From Paraburkholderia ginsengiterrae (GTDB lineage Bacteria > Pseudomonadota > Gammaproteobacteria > Burkholderiales > Burkholderiaceae), in the NCBI RefSeq assembly GCF_001645125.1, contig NZ_LXKA01000176.1, positions 62,001 through 126,000 on the forward strand: a DNA stretch of 64,000 nt. Reading direction: 5' to 3'. Positions 51,395 to 60,225 of the stretch are shown here, piece after piece (position 1 is the first letter of the stretch; each line of letters starts with the position of its first letter). Below the pieces are notes generated by a model. It saw nothing but the letters and a program-made list of their open reading frames with translations. It did not search any database and was not told where the DNA came from. A program made the translations under genes and the position numbers.

Positions 51395-53068
51395 TCACGT
51401 ACCCAGCGCGAGATACTGATGCAGCGATTGAATCGAGGCGGCGCCTTCTCCGACGGCGGCCGCCACGCGCTTCACCGAGCCGCTGCGCACGTCGCCCACC
51501 GCGAAAATGCCGGGGCGGCTCGTCTCCAGAAAATGCGCCGGGCGATCCGACGTCCATTGGTGGGCCGCATCGGGGCCCGTGAGAACAAAGCCGTGCTTGT
51601 CGAGCGCCACGCAGTCGCCGAGCCACGCGGTATTCGGTTGTGCGCCGAGAAACAGGAACACATGACGGATCGGCTTCTCTTCGATGGTTCCCTGACTGTC
51701 CCACTTGATCGATTCAAGGTGCTCCTCGCCCTGCAACTCGACGATCTGTGTTTTCACATGAACCGTGACGTTCGCTGCCGCTTCGATGCGCCGGATCAGA
51801 TAACTCGACATGCTCGCGTTGAGTCCCTCGCCGCGAATCACAATGTGCACGTGCCGCGCGAAGCCCGACAGGAACACCGCGGCCTGTCCCGCTGAATTGC
51901 CTCCACCGACGATAACCAGTTCCTGGTTGGTGCAGAACCCGGCTTCCATGAACGTTGCGCTGTAGTAAATGCCGCGTCCCTGGAATTCTTCGAGACGCGC
52001 CAGATCCGGCTTGCGATAACGCGCCCCGGTCGCGATCACCACGGCGCGGGCATACACGTGCTCGTCGTAATTCAGGCGAAGATGGAAGGGCGGCGCGTTC
52101 GTGCATTCAATGCCGAGCACTTCGATCGGAACGCCGACCTCCGCGCCGAACTTGCGGCATTGGGACAAGCCGCGTCCGGCCAGTGCTTGCCCCGAGATGC
52201 CGGTCGGAAATCCGAAGTAATTTTCAATCTTCGAACTGGTGCCGGCCTGGCCACCCGGCGCCTTGGTGTCGAGCACCGCGACCCGCAATCCTTCAGACGC
52301 GGCATAAACCGCCGCGGCAAGCCCGGCCGGTCCCGCGCCGACCACGACCAGGTCGAAGTGCTCGCCATTCAGGCGGTCGGGGCTCAGGCCGATCGCATCC
52401 GCCACGGCCCGGTTGGTGGGCTGCTTCAGCACCTGGCCTTGCAACGTGATGACCACCGGCATGTCGGCTTCCGTTGCACCATGACGCTCGAGCAGCGCTT
52501 TGGCTTCCTCGTGCTCGACGATGTCGAAGTAGGCGGAAGGCTGAGCGTTGCGGCTCAAAAAATGCCGCAGGACGAACGTGGGCCACGAAGCCGAACTGCC
52601 GATCACCACTACGCCGCTCTGCTGATCCTGAATGAAGGCGACGCGCCGCAGGATATAGGCGCGCATGATCGTTTCGCTGAGTTCCGCTTCCGCGGTGACG
52701 AGCGCGCGCAGCGATTCCTCGTCGATCACGATCACTTCACAGTCCGAAGCGGCGTGCGCCGTGGTGACCGCGCCGCGGCCCGCGAGCGTGCCGACCTCGC
52801 CCGTGAAGCTTCCGGGGCCGTGCACGCCGAGCTTGCGATGCTTGTCGCCGGCGCCTCGCGACGATTCGATGGTGCCGCTGACGATCGCGAACATCGGAAT
52901 GTGCCGGTCACCTTCGGCGAACAGGATGTCGCCCGCGTGCAGGCGGCGCCGTTCGCCGTACCGTTCCAGCACTGCGAATTGCCTGTCATCGAGCGTTGGG
53001 AAAATCTGATGATGGCGGCTGCCGCCGACCACCAGGTCTTCAGGCCGGCTTGAAGATATTTTGCTCAT
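51395..53068 (-). CDS. cyclic-nucleotide-binding, thioredoxin-reductase-like flavoprotein
   Basis: A 557-residue protein. The N-terminal cNMP-binding domain (about 20-140) has F-T-G-E-V-G-T-L-A-G-R-G-A-V-T-T-A. A short thioredoxin-like middle segment follows (V-V-I-G-S-S-A-S-W-P), then a FAD/NADPH reductase domain (about 240-550; V-V-V-G-A-G-P-A-G-L-A-A-A and V-I-V-G-G-G-N-S-A-G-Q-A). The CxxC redox pair expected in thioredoxin reductase is replaced (Y-Y-S-A-T-F-M-E-A), so it cannot act as a classical one. Probably a nucleotide-controlled oxidoreductase. The start is ATG 53068, since the upstream extension is Pro/Arg-rich and unlike the family. Confidence 0.85.
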   Translation of the reverse strand: MSKISSSRPEDLVVGGSRHHQIFPTLDDRQFAVLERYGERRRLHAGDILFAEGDRHIPMFAIVSGTIESSRGAGDKHRKLGVHGPGSFTGEVGTLAGRGAVTTAHAASDCEVIVIDEESLRALVTAEAELSETIMRAYILRRVAFIQDQQSGVVVIGSSASWPTFVLRHFLSRNAQPSAYFDIVEHEEAKALLERHGATEADMPVVITLQGQVLKQPTNRAVADAIGLSPDRLNGEHFDLVVVGAGPAGLAAAVYAASEGLRVAVLDTKAPGGQAGTSSKIENYFGFPTGISGQALAGRGLSQCRKFGAEVGVPIEVLGIECTNAPPFHLRLNYDEHVYARAVVIATGARYRKPDLARLEEFQGRGIYYSATFMEAGFCTNQELVIVGGGNSAGQAAVFLSGFARHVHIVIRGEGLNASMSSYLIRRIEAAANVTVHVKTQIVELQGEEHLESIKWDSQGTIEEKPIRHVFLFLGAQPNTAWLGDCVALDKHGFVLTGPDAAHQWTSDRPAHFLETSRPGIFAVGDVRSGSVKRVAAAVGEGAASIQSLHQYLALGT

Positions 53069-53264
53069 GGGGTGTTCCGAGGGAGGGCGCGGATTGCGGC
53101 CGGGGGAGTTCGCTGCCGGATGCTGCCGCGGCGCGACCTTCTGGTTGAGTGTCAAAGACGGCAAGCCGTCATATCCTCACAGATTGTGCGCCAGAGTTCC
53201 GTCGCCGGTAAAGTGCGAAAGCGCGGAGGGACAGCGTGTATTCCATTCGCATACGGTTGCGATC

Positions 53265-53330
53265 TATGAAGTTTTCTTCATACTAATCACCGACTTTTCA
53301 CATCTCGCGATGTACATTGTCGAACAATGT
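53265..53330. promoter_or_regulatory. two palindromes upstream of the beta-propeller gene
   Basis: TATGAAG-TTTT-CTTCATA (53265-53282) and ACATTGT-CGA-ACAATGT (53314-53330) are perfect inverted repeats. The second ends 20 bp before the ATG at 53351, a position that would block transcription or the ribosome site. The rest of the 282-bp gap shows no gene. Confidence 0.5.
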
Positions 53331-53350
53331 TAGTTTGGAGAGCATCACTC

Positions 53351-55267
53351 ATGGTCAAGCGCCGTACCTTCGCCGCGTTCCTTTGCGCGGTCATCGCCCT
53401 GTTTTCGCAGGTCTGCCACGCGCAATACACCACCGACTGGCTGGGCAATACGTACGGCACACTCGCCACCCACGTGGGCAACACCGCGCGCTCAATGTGG
53501 GTCGCACCTGAAGGCGTGATCTACACGGCTTCGCTGTGGGACGAGAACGAGGGCGGCGTCGCGATCTACCAGAACGGCCAGAGCCTCGGGTCAATCGGCA
53601 CGCATGCGGATTTCCAGGGCAGTGCGATTACCGGCAATGCCACGTCGATTTTCGCGGCGTTGCAGTACAACCGGTCGTTCGGCAGCGGCTCGGTCGGGCG
53701 CTACAACCGCGCCACCCAGACACGCGATCTGATCATTCCCGTCAGCACATGGACAAGCGTTCAGCATGCCGACGTCATCACCGGTCTCGCGACGGCGGGC
53801 TCGCTCCTGTATGCGAGCGACTTCTTCGGTAATCGCGTGCGGGTCTACACGACCGACGGCGTCTGGCAGCAGGATATCCAGGTCACGGGCCCCGGCGCGC
53901 TGGCACTGGATAGCGCGGGCAACCTGTGGGTCGCGCAGCAGGGCGCGGGGACAATCGTCGAATTCAGTCCGGGCGGGGCGCTGCTGAACACGATTCAGAT
54001 GCCCGCAGCATCGCGGCCGTCCGCGCTCTATTTCGATGCCGCGTCCGGGCAGCTCATGGTCGGCGATCAGGGCCCCGACATGAACATCAAGCGCTACAGC
54101 GTCGCGGGCACGCCCACGCTCGTCAGCACGTTCGGCATTCAGGGCGGCTATCTGGACACCACTACCGGCATCAAGGGACAAGTGGGCGACAAGCGTTTCA
54201 CGCGCGTGGTCGGCATCGGCAGGGACGCGGCCGGAACGCTGTATGTGCTCAACAATCCGTGGGGCGGCGCCTGGGATATGGGCCGTAACGGCGCCACCGA
54301 TCTTCACGCCTACGACAGCAACGGCAACCTGCAGTGGAAGCTTCAGTCGCTCAACTTCGAGGCGGTCGCCGCGCCGGACCCGCTCACCGACGCCACGCTG
54401 TTCTATAGCGGCGCCCACATCTGCACCGGCACGGCGGGCGGCACCTTCGTCGCGAATACGGTCGATCCATTTACGTATCCGTCCGATCCGCGCCTGAACA
54501 TGAGTGACACGCAGCGCGACGAGCACTTTGGCCAGATGGTTGCCGTGGGCGGGAACCGGATACTCGTGGCGTCCGGACAGAACCCCGGCATTTTTTACTT
54601 TTTCCATTTCAATCCGGCGAGCGGCTACATCGCGATCCCGGACGCATCGATTCCGGGAACGGCGTTCAATACGACCCGCCAGGTCACGGGCGGGTTCTGC
54701 ATCGATAGCCGGGGCGACGTGTGGGCCGGCCTGGACCGCACGAACCACATATACCACTACCCGATGACCGGCTTCGACGGCACCGGCAAACCCACATGGG
54801 GGTCGGCGGTCACGATCTCCATTCCGCAAACCATCCGGCCGCTCACGCGCATCATCTACCTGCCGGAGAGCGACACGATGATCCTCGCGCAGGGCATTGC
54901 CGGCAGCTGGGACTGGACGGCCATGCAGTCGCGCATCGAGGTGTATCACGGCTGGAGCGCGGGCAACACCACGCGGCCCAATCCGGTGATCAACCTGACC
55001 AGCGCCAATCCCAAGTCGATCACGGCGGCGGGCAATTATCTGTTCGTCGGCTACGTGCATACCGTGCCCAACATCGACGCCTTCAATCTGACCACCGGCC
55101 AGCTCGACAACACGCTGACCAACTCGAGTCCGGGGACCGTGGACGTCGGCAACGATGTCGATTCGATGTACGGTCTGCGGGCGTATCTCCGCGCGGCGGG
55201 CGAGTACGTGATTACGAAAGACAACTACAACGGCTCCAGCATCGTCGTGTACCGCTGGACGCCCTGA
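53351..55267 (+). CDS. secreted beta-propeller (NHL/SMP-30-like) protein
   Basis: A 638-residue protein with a signal peptide (MVKRRTFAAFLCAVIALFSQ, cleavage near C-H-A-Q). The mature chain has repeated propeller-like units (G-A-L-A-L-D-S-A-G-N-L-W-V-A-Q-Q-G; G-I-G-R-D-A-A-G-T-L-Y-V-L-N; G-F-C-I-D-S-R-G-D-V-W-A-G-L-D). These are NHL/SMP-30-type blades, usually ligand-binding or lactonase-like; no catalytic residues are certain. Asn/Thr-rich and exported. Two palindromes lie just upstream. Convergence or operon partners are not evident. Confidence 0.8.
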   Translation: MVKRRTFAAFLCAVIALFSQVCHAQYTTDWLGNTYGTLATHVGNTARSMWVAPEGVIYTASLWDENEGGVAIYQNGQSLGSIGTHADFQGSAITGNATSIFAALQYNRSFGSGSVGRYNRATQTRDLIIPVSTWTSVQHADVITGLATAGSLLYASDFFGNRVRVYTTDGVWQQDIQVTGPGALALDSAGNLWVAQQGAGTIVEFSPGGALLNTIQMPAASRPSALYFDAASGQLMVGDQGPDMNIKRYSVAGTPTLVSTFGIQGGYLDTTTGIKGQVGDKRFTRVVGIGRDAAGTLYVLNNPWGGAWDMGRNGATDLHAYDSNGNLQWKLQSLNFEAVAAPDPLTDATLFYSGAHICTGTAGGTFVANTVDPFTYPSDPRLNMSDTQRDEHFGQMVAVGGNRILVASGQNPGIFYFFHFNPASGYIAIPDASIPGTAFNTTRQVTGGFCIDSRGDVWAGLDRTNHIYHYPMTGFDGTGKPTWGSAVTISIPQTIRPLTRIIYLPESDTMILAQGIAGSWDWTAMQSRIEVYHGWSAGNTTRPNPVINLTSANPKSITAAGNYLFVGYVHTVPNIDAFNLTTGQLDNTLTNSSPGTVDVGNDVDSMYGLRAYLRAAGEYVITKDNYNGSSIVVYRWTP

Positions 55268-55353
55268 CCCTGCGCGCCGGGTCATTGCCCGACACCCTAT
55301 CGGATAAGATACGGCCCGCGCTGTATTTATCCGAACAGAAGGAGTGTTTTTCA

Positions 55354-55686
55354 ATGATTCAACCGGGCAACGTATTCAAGGACAACCTCGCGCAATTGCC
55401 GGGCATCGACGGCATTGCGCGTATCGACCTGGCAGACGGCAAGGGCGCTGTGGTGGCCAGCATCGAGAACAAGCCGGGCAAGCAGGGTTCGCTCGCCGTG
55501 TATAACTATTTGCGACAGACCTTCGTCACGCTCGACGCCAAAGCCGCCGAGCACGGGCTTGCCTTGTTCGCCGAGCACACGGCCGACGCGCGCAATCGTC
55601 CGGGGGCGCACCCGAACGTCGATATCCTGCTGGCGATCGCCGGCGGCGGTGAAGCGCTGCGGATCGACGTGATCGCCGCGGCCTGA
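55354..55686 (+). CDS. DUF2322-like protein
   Basis: A 110-residue soluble protein (MIQPGNVFKDNLAQLPGIDG ...) with the pattern N-K-P-G-K-Q-G-S-L-A-V-Y-N-Y-L remembered from DUF2322 proteins of beta-proteobacteria. AAGGAG Shine-Dalgarno at 55339-55344. Function unknown. Family assignment from memory, moderately sure. Confidence 0.65.
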   Translation: MIQPGNVFKDNLAQLPGIDGIARIDLADGKGAVVASIENKPGKQGSLAVYNYLRQTFVTLDAKAAEHGLALFAEHTADARNRPGAHPNVDILLAIAGGGEALRIDVIAAA

Positions 55687-55863
55687 CGAAGCGGCGCCGG
55701 GCGGGCTGGTGCCGCCCTGCGGAGCGAGGAGAGCCGGCTCAGTGCCGGCGCGGGCGATTCGCTCCGTGTTTATCCCGACCACTGCACGCCAATCGGTGCT
55801 TGCGCGCCGGACGGCAGGCTGCGAAGATTCCCTGAATACAAGCTGTTCACCCCGGGGAATCCC

Positions 55864-56712
55864 ATGTTCGCGTCGAGTCCGCTACCTGCCTTGCTGCACT
55901 ACGCAAGTCTCTGGCTGAGCGCTTACGCGTTTGGTCTGGCGATTATCGGCGTGGGCATGGCGCTGGAGAGGCGCTGGCCCGCCGTCTTGCTGCAATCGCG
56001 CGCCGGACAGCGTTTCAATGTGGCTTATACGGGGCTGTATCTGGTGATCGTGGTAGCGGTGAAGCCGCTGACCGCGGCGGTAAGCGTCGCGATCGTGAAT
56101 GCGCTCGGCGGAGGCTTCGTCGTGCTGAACTCGCACGGGGTGGGCGCCGTGGCGTCGTTCGTGATCGTGCTGCTGACGTTCGACGTGCTGGAGTATGCAT
56201 TCCACCGTTTACAGCACACGTGGCCCGTGCTCTGGAAGCTACATTCGCTGCACCATAGCGCGGTCGAGTTCAACGTTACGGTGACGTGGCGCCACCACTG
56301 GATTGAAGTGCTTATCAAGGGCTGTCTGCTCTATCCGCTGGTGGGCGCGCTCTTCAAGGTCGACCCGTGGATCGTTGCCGCGACTTCCGTCGTGTTCACG
56401 GTGGGCAATTACTTCGCGCATCTGAACCTGCGCGTGGACCTCGGCCGCTACATTACGTGGGTCAACAATCCGCAGTATCACCGCCTGCATCATTCGAGCC
56501 GCGCCGAGCATTTCGATCACAACTTCACGCAACTGCTGCCGCTGTGGGATCACCTGTTCGATACGCAATGGGTGCCGGCCAAACACGAATGGCCGGACAC
56601 CGGCCTCGACGACGGTGCGCAACCGCGCTCGCTGCTGGAGGCGTTCTGCTGGCCGCTGCGCCTGCATGCCGAACGCGGCGCGGCGTTGAGCGACAAACGC
56701 GTCTCCAGGTGA
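55864..56712 (+). CDS. sterol desaturase/fatty acid hydroxylase-family membrane protein
   Basis: A 282-residue protein with four or more membrane helices and the di-iron histidine clusters of the fatty acid hydroxylase superfamily: H-R-L-Q-H, H-S-L-H-H-S and H-R-L-H-H. Such enzymes add OH groups or double bonds to lipids using O2 and Fe. The bacterial members act on unknown lipids in the inner membrane. The next gene, an ICMT-like methyltransferase, starts 7 bp after the stop, so the two form an operon and may act on the same lipid. Confidence 0.88.
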   Translation: MFASSPLPALLHYASLWLSAYAFGLAIIGVGMALERRWPAVLLQSRAGQRFNVAYTGLYLVIVVAVKPLTAAVSVAIVNALGGGFVVLNSHGVGAVASFVIVLLTFDVLEYAFHRLQHTWPVLWKLHSLHHSAVEFNVTVTWRHHWIEVLIKGCLLYPLVGALFKVDPWIVAATSVVFTVGNYFAHLNLRVDLGRYITWVNNPQYHRLHHSSRAEHFDHNFTQLLPLWDHLFDTQWVPAKHEWPDTGLDDGAQPRSLLEAFCWPLRLHAERGAALSDKRVSR

Positions 56713-56719
56713 GCGCAGC

Positions 56720-57433
56720 GTGGAACCGACGACATCCCTTCAAGACCCGCCATCCGCTGTGAGTACGCATGACGCTTCGGCGGCTGGTGCCGTATCCGGC
56801 GCGCCGAGCGGCGCCGGCGGGCTGCGCCAGGCGTTGGTGGAAGTGGCCGCACGTGTGTGCGCCGCGGCCATGCTGAGCCTGTTCGCGTACGCCGCGCTCA
56901 TGCAGTGGCGCGCAGCGCCGACGCGTATCACGCTTCTGTTGCTGGTGGTGACGGAGTCTTTCGCGGTGGGCTTGTCGCTGTTTGCCCGCGTGCCGGTGAA
57001 ACGCGACTGGCGGCCGCTCGCCTTCATCTGCTCGATGGGCGGCACGTACTACTTTCTGGCCGTGCGGCTCGCACCGGGCATGCAGCTTATCCCGGAGACG
57101 GTGGGCGCCGGGTTGCAGCTGCTGGGCATTTGCTGGCAGATGTTCGCCAAGGTGTCGCTGCGCCGCTCGTTCGGCATCTTGCCGGCCAATCGCGGCGTCG
57201 TATCGCGCGGCGCCTATCGCTTCGTACGGCATCCGATGTATCTCGGTTACTTCATCACCAACATCGGCTTTCTGCTGGTCAACTTCGGTTGGCAAAACAT
57301 GCTGGTGTACGGTTGCCAGTTTGCGTTGCAGGTCGTGCGCATTCTTCGCGAGGAACGGCTCCTCTCGGCGGACCCAGAGTATCGGAGCTACCTGCACCGC
57401 GTGCGCTACCGTGTGATTCCGGGCGTGTTCTAG
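56720..57433 (+). CDS. ICMT/PEMT-like membrane methyltransferase
   Basis: A 237-residue protein with about five membrane helices. The C-terminal region has the isoprenylcysteine-methyltransferase-type motif: F-G-I-L-P-A-N-R-G-V-V-S-R-G-A-Y-R-F-V-R-H-P-M-Y then L-G-Y-F, and E-E-R-L-L. GTG start at 56720 with AGGTGAG upstream; the N-terminal 35 residues are disordered and Ala/Ser/Gly-rich. It probably methylates a lipid or isoprenoid head group; the substrate is unknown. Same operon as the hydroxylase-like gene. Confidence 0.82.
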   Translation: MEPTTSLQDPPSAVSTHDASAAGAVSGAPSGAGGLRQALVEVAARVCAAAMLSLFAYAALMQWRAAPTRITLLLLVVTESFAVGLSLFARVPVKRDWRPLAFICSMGGTYYFLAVRLAPGMQLIPETVGAGLQLLGICWQMFAKVSLRRSFGILPANRGVVSRGAYRFVRHPMYLGYFITNIGFLLVNFGWQNMLVYGCQFALQVVRILREERLLSADPEYRSYLHRVRYRVIPGVF

Positions 57434-57451
57434 GCGCGGTCCAGGCGTCCT

Positions 57452-58618
57452 TCAGGCAACCCGCGTGCTGCGCACCGCCTTGCCGCCGAGCAGGCAGACA
57501 GTGAGCGTCGCCATCACGAGCACGCACAAGGCGAGACGCAAACCGAGCAGACCCGCGCCGAGACCGATTAGCGGCGGCCCGACCAGAAATCCGGCATAGC
57601 CCGCGGTGGCCGCCATTGAGACGCCTGTGGCCGGCGTGACGGTCGAGCGGCCCGCCGCGCTGAAAATCACCGGCACGATGTTGGCGAGGCCGACGCCGAC
57701 CATCGCGAAGCCCACGCAAGCGGTGAGCACCGTCGGCAGGCTCAGCACCAGTGCGAGCCCCGCTACCGCGATCAGACCACCCAGCGCGACCACCTTGCTC
57801 GATCCGAAACGCCGCACCGAGACGTCGCCGACGATGCGGCACGCCGCCATGGAGAAGGCAAACGCGGAATAGCCGATCGCGGCGACGCTGGCTTCCTGGT
57901 TCAGTGCCGAACGCAGATACACGGCGCTCCAGTCGGCGATCGCGCCTTCCACGAGCATGCACAGGAAGGCGAGCAGTGCGAGTTTCATCACGCTGGCCGT
58001 GGGCCAGGCCAATCCGTTGGAAGTGGCGGCCGCTCGCGGACCGAGGTCGCGCAATGCGAGCGCGGCGGCGGAAATAATAAGGATGCCGATGAATATATCC
58101 GGCAACAACAGACCGTTTGTCACGCCAATGCCGTTCTTCTGCAGCATCGCCCCGGTCGCGGCGCCGAGCAGGCCACCCGCGCTCCAGGCCGCATGAAACG
58201 ACGACATGATCGGCGCGCGCCACTGTATTTCGATCGAGCTGGCGTGGCCGTTCATGGAGACGTCGAGTGCGCCGTTCGCCGCGCCGAGCAGGAGCAGCAC
58301 GATGCATAACACCGCCATGTTGGGCGCGAACGCGGGCAACGGTAGCGCGACGACGAACGCCGCGCCCAGCAGCGCGGTGGCGCGGCCACTGCCCAGGCGT
58401 GGCGCGAGTTGCCCTGCCAGCGGCATCGCAATGATCGCACCGAGAGCAAAGGCGAACAGCGCAAGGCCGAGCGCGGTGTCGCTGAGCGAGAGGCTTTCCT
58501 TGATACGCGGGATTTCGACGGCCCATGCGCCGATGCCGAAGCCGTTGGCGAGAAACACGCCGACGGTCGCCGCCCGTTCCTTGCGCGGCTTGATGAGTGA
58601 TGCGGCGAGCGATGTCAT
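57452..58618 (-). CDS. MFS transporter
   Basis: A 388-residue, 12-helix MFS protein of the FucP/YbjJ-like type. Markers: F-L-A-N-G-F-G-I-G-A-W-A-V-E-I-P in helix 1, L-A-G-Q-L-A-P-R-L-G-S-G-R-A-T, A-N-G-A-L-D-V-S-M-N-G-H-A. It overlaps its upstream DeoR-type regulator gene by four bases (ATGA), so the two form one leftward transcript. A sugar or sugar-derivative is likely, given the DeoR partner; export is also possible in this branch. Confidence 0.88.
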   Translation of the reverse strand: MTSLAASLIKPRKERAATVGVFLANGFGIGAWAVEIPRIKESLSLSDTALGLALFAFALGAIIAMPLAGQLAPRLGSGRATALLGAAFVVALPLPAFAPNMAVLCIVLLLLGAANGALDVSMNGHASSIEIQWRAPIMSSFHAAWSAGGLLGAATGAMLQKNGIGVTNGLLLPDIFIGILIISAAALALRDLGPRAAATSNGLAWPTASVMKLALLAFLCMLVEGAIADWSAVYLRSALNQEASVAAIGYSAFAFSMAACRIVGDVSVRRFGSSKVVALGGLIAVAGLALVLSLPTVLTACVGFAMVGVGLANIVPVIFSAAGRSTVTPATGVSMAATAGYAGFLVGPPLIGLGAGLLGLRLALCVLVMATLTVCLLGGKAVRSTRVA

Positions 58619-59409
58619 GGGCGCGCCACCATCACGTTGTCGCAGACTGCTTCGAGAGTGGTGAGACGCTCGGCTGGTACGTCGGCCTCGACGAACAGAT
58701 GGTCCACGGCGTTAGCCGGCGCGACTGAAAAAGGAGCGGCCGTCATCAGCTTTTCGGAGGTGAGGGCGATGGCGATCTGACCGCTTGCTTTGACCATCGC
58801 GCGTTTGAGTTCGGCGTCTTCGGCTTCGAAGGCGGCGACCCCTTCGTCAGGATCGAACGCGCAGGCGCCGAGGAAGCAGAGGTCGGCGCGGATCTGCTGG
58901 ATCTGCAGCAAGGCGGTTGCGCCGAGCGAGCCGGCCGCGCCGGAGGCGATTCGCCCGCCAACCAGAATCACGTCGAAACCAGGGCGGTTCAGCAAACGCA
59001 GGCAGGCCTCGGGGGAGTTCGTCACGACAGTGAGACCCGCGTTGTCGGGCAGCGCCTCGGCAATCGCGACGTTGGTGGAGCCGGCGTCGAGCAGGATGAT
59101 CTGCTTCGGACGGACGATCGACACCGCGGCGGCGGCGAGGCGCGCCTTGCGGTCCACGGCTTCGCCCATGCGCACGGCGGCGGGCTTGCCGGCAGGGGAA
59201 AGCAGCAGGGCGCCGCCGTAGACTCGCTTGCAATGCCCTTGGTCGGCCAGGTCGCGCAAGTGACGGCGGATGGTGTGTTCCGAGGTTTGCAGTTCCGTGG
59301 CGAGGGTGGCGGCGAGCACACGCCCGTTTGTGCGGAGCCGCTCCAGGATGAATTGTTCGCGCTGCTCGGGGAGCAGGCCTTCTACGGCTTCTTGGCGGGT
59401 GCGCTGCAT
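58615..59409 (-). CDS. DeoR/GlpR-family regulator
   Basis: A 264-residue protein. The N-terminal DeoR winged helix shows R-E-Q-F-I-L-E-R-L-R-T-N-G-R-V, then T-S-E-H-T-I-R-R-H-L-R-D-L. The C-terminal sugar-phosphate sensor domain includes I-L-L-D-A-G-S-T-N-V-A-I-A, V-T-N-S-P-E-A and L-V-G-G-R-I-A-S-G. ATG 59409 is chosen with AAGGTG upstream. It likely represses its own operon with the MFS gene. Confidence 0.9.
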   Translation of the reverse strand: MQRTRQEAVEGLLPEQREQFILERLRTNGRVLAATLATELQTSEHTIRRHLRDLADQGHCKRVYGGALLLSPAGKPAAVRMGEAVDRKARLAAAAVSIVRPKQIILLDAGSTNVAIAEALPDNAGLTVVTNSPEACLRLLNRPGFDVILVGGRIASGAAGSLGATALLQIQQIRADLCFLGACAFDPDEGVAAFEAEDAELKRAMVKASGQIAIALTSEKLMTAAPFSVAPANAVDHLFVEADVPAERLTTLEAVCDNVMVARP

Positions 59410-59775
59410 TTTTACACCTTGCTCGATAGTGAAACGATCATAAACGAGCAAAATGTAGCGTAAACGGGCGAGCGTGGCAATGGGTTTGTGGTGGCGCTTG
59501 CTGTGGGTGCGGCAGCGAGTGGATCACTCTGACAAGGAAGTAAAAAACGACTGTCCCGGTTCGCGCGGAAATCCGAGCGTGCCGACACGCCCGCGGGGAG
59601 TCAGGCGCCTCTGGCTGTCTCTGATCGACCCGAAGCCGCCGTTCGAGCCGCCAAGGCTTCAATGGCAGTTATCGGAGTGATCCGGCCGTCCGCGCCGGTC
59701 GCTCACGAGCAACGGTTCCACCTCTTTGTGGACGTTTGTCGATTGACGGCAAGGCGATCGTTCAACGGCCCAGGC
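59410..59775. other. 366-bp intergenic region, nothing seen
   Basis: It lies between the DeoR start and the GlcG-like stop (both leftward). A small rightward frame at 59474-59680 lacks a ribosome site and coding character. The GlcG-like transcript may end here, but no clear terminator was found. Confidence 0.4.
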
Positions 59776-60201
59776 TTACTGCTTAAACCCTGCGTGACGC
59801 AGTGCTTCCTCAGCGGCCTCGTGGTCTTGAACCGATGTTCCGCCAGAAACACCGATGCCACCCACCAGACGCCCTTCGTGGAAGATCGGTACGCCACCGC
59901 CGACCGGCGTCAGCCGCGGATGGTGCGCCAGTGGGGCAACGGTGGGCTCGGCCATGTACTGATTCCATTGATGCGTGGCTATGCCGAACGACGCGGCGGT
60001 CCATGCCTTGTCGATGGCTACGTCAACGGTCAGGAACGGGGCGGAATCCGAGCGCTCGAACGCACGCAGGTGGCCGCCTGCATCGGTAATGGCGATTGTC
60101 GCGGCGAACCCGCGCGCGGCGCACGCTCGGCGTGCTTCTGCCAGCAGTTCTTGCGCGGCTTCGAGGCTGATCGTGGCCGTGCTGATGATTGGCGATTTCA
60201 T
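59776..60201 (-). CDS. GlcG/HbpS-like heme-binding-family protein
   Basis: A 141-residue protein of the GlcG/HbpS family: I-A-I-T-D-A-G-G-H-L-R-A-F-E-R-S-D near residue 40, F-L-T-V-D-V-A-I-D-K-A-W-T-A, G-G-V-P-I-F, and G-G-I-G-V-S-G-G-T-S-V-Q-D. Members bind heme or accompany glycolate and alcohol metabolism genes. AAGGAG Shine-Dalgarno before ATG 60201. It lies 24 bp downstream of a leftward oxidoreductase gene; probably one operon. Confidence 0.88.
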   Translation of the reverse strand: MKSPIISTATISLEAAQELLAEARRACAARGFAATIAITDAGGHLRAFERSDSAPFLTVDVAIDKAWTAASFGIATHQWNQYMAEPTVAPLAHHPRLTPVGGGVPIFHEGRLVGGIGVSGGTSVQDHEAAEEALRHAGFKQ

Positions 60202-60225
60202 AGTGATGCTCCTTCTCAAACGGGT

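Noticed and set aside
55864-57433. Sterol desaturase-like and ICMT-like genes as eukaryotic transfers
   Set aside because: Both families are widespread in bacteria, and GC and codon use look native.
59474-59680. 68-codon rightward frame in the DeoR-GlcG gap
   Set aside because: No ribosome site, Trp/Arg/Pro-rich translation without pattern, no neighbour support.
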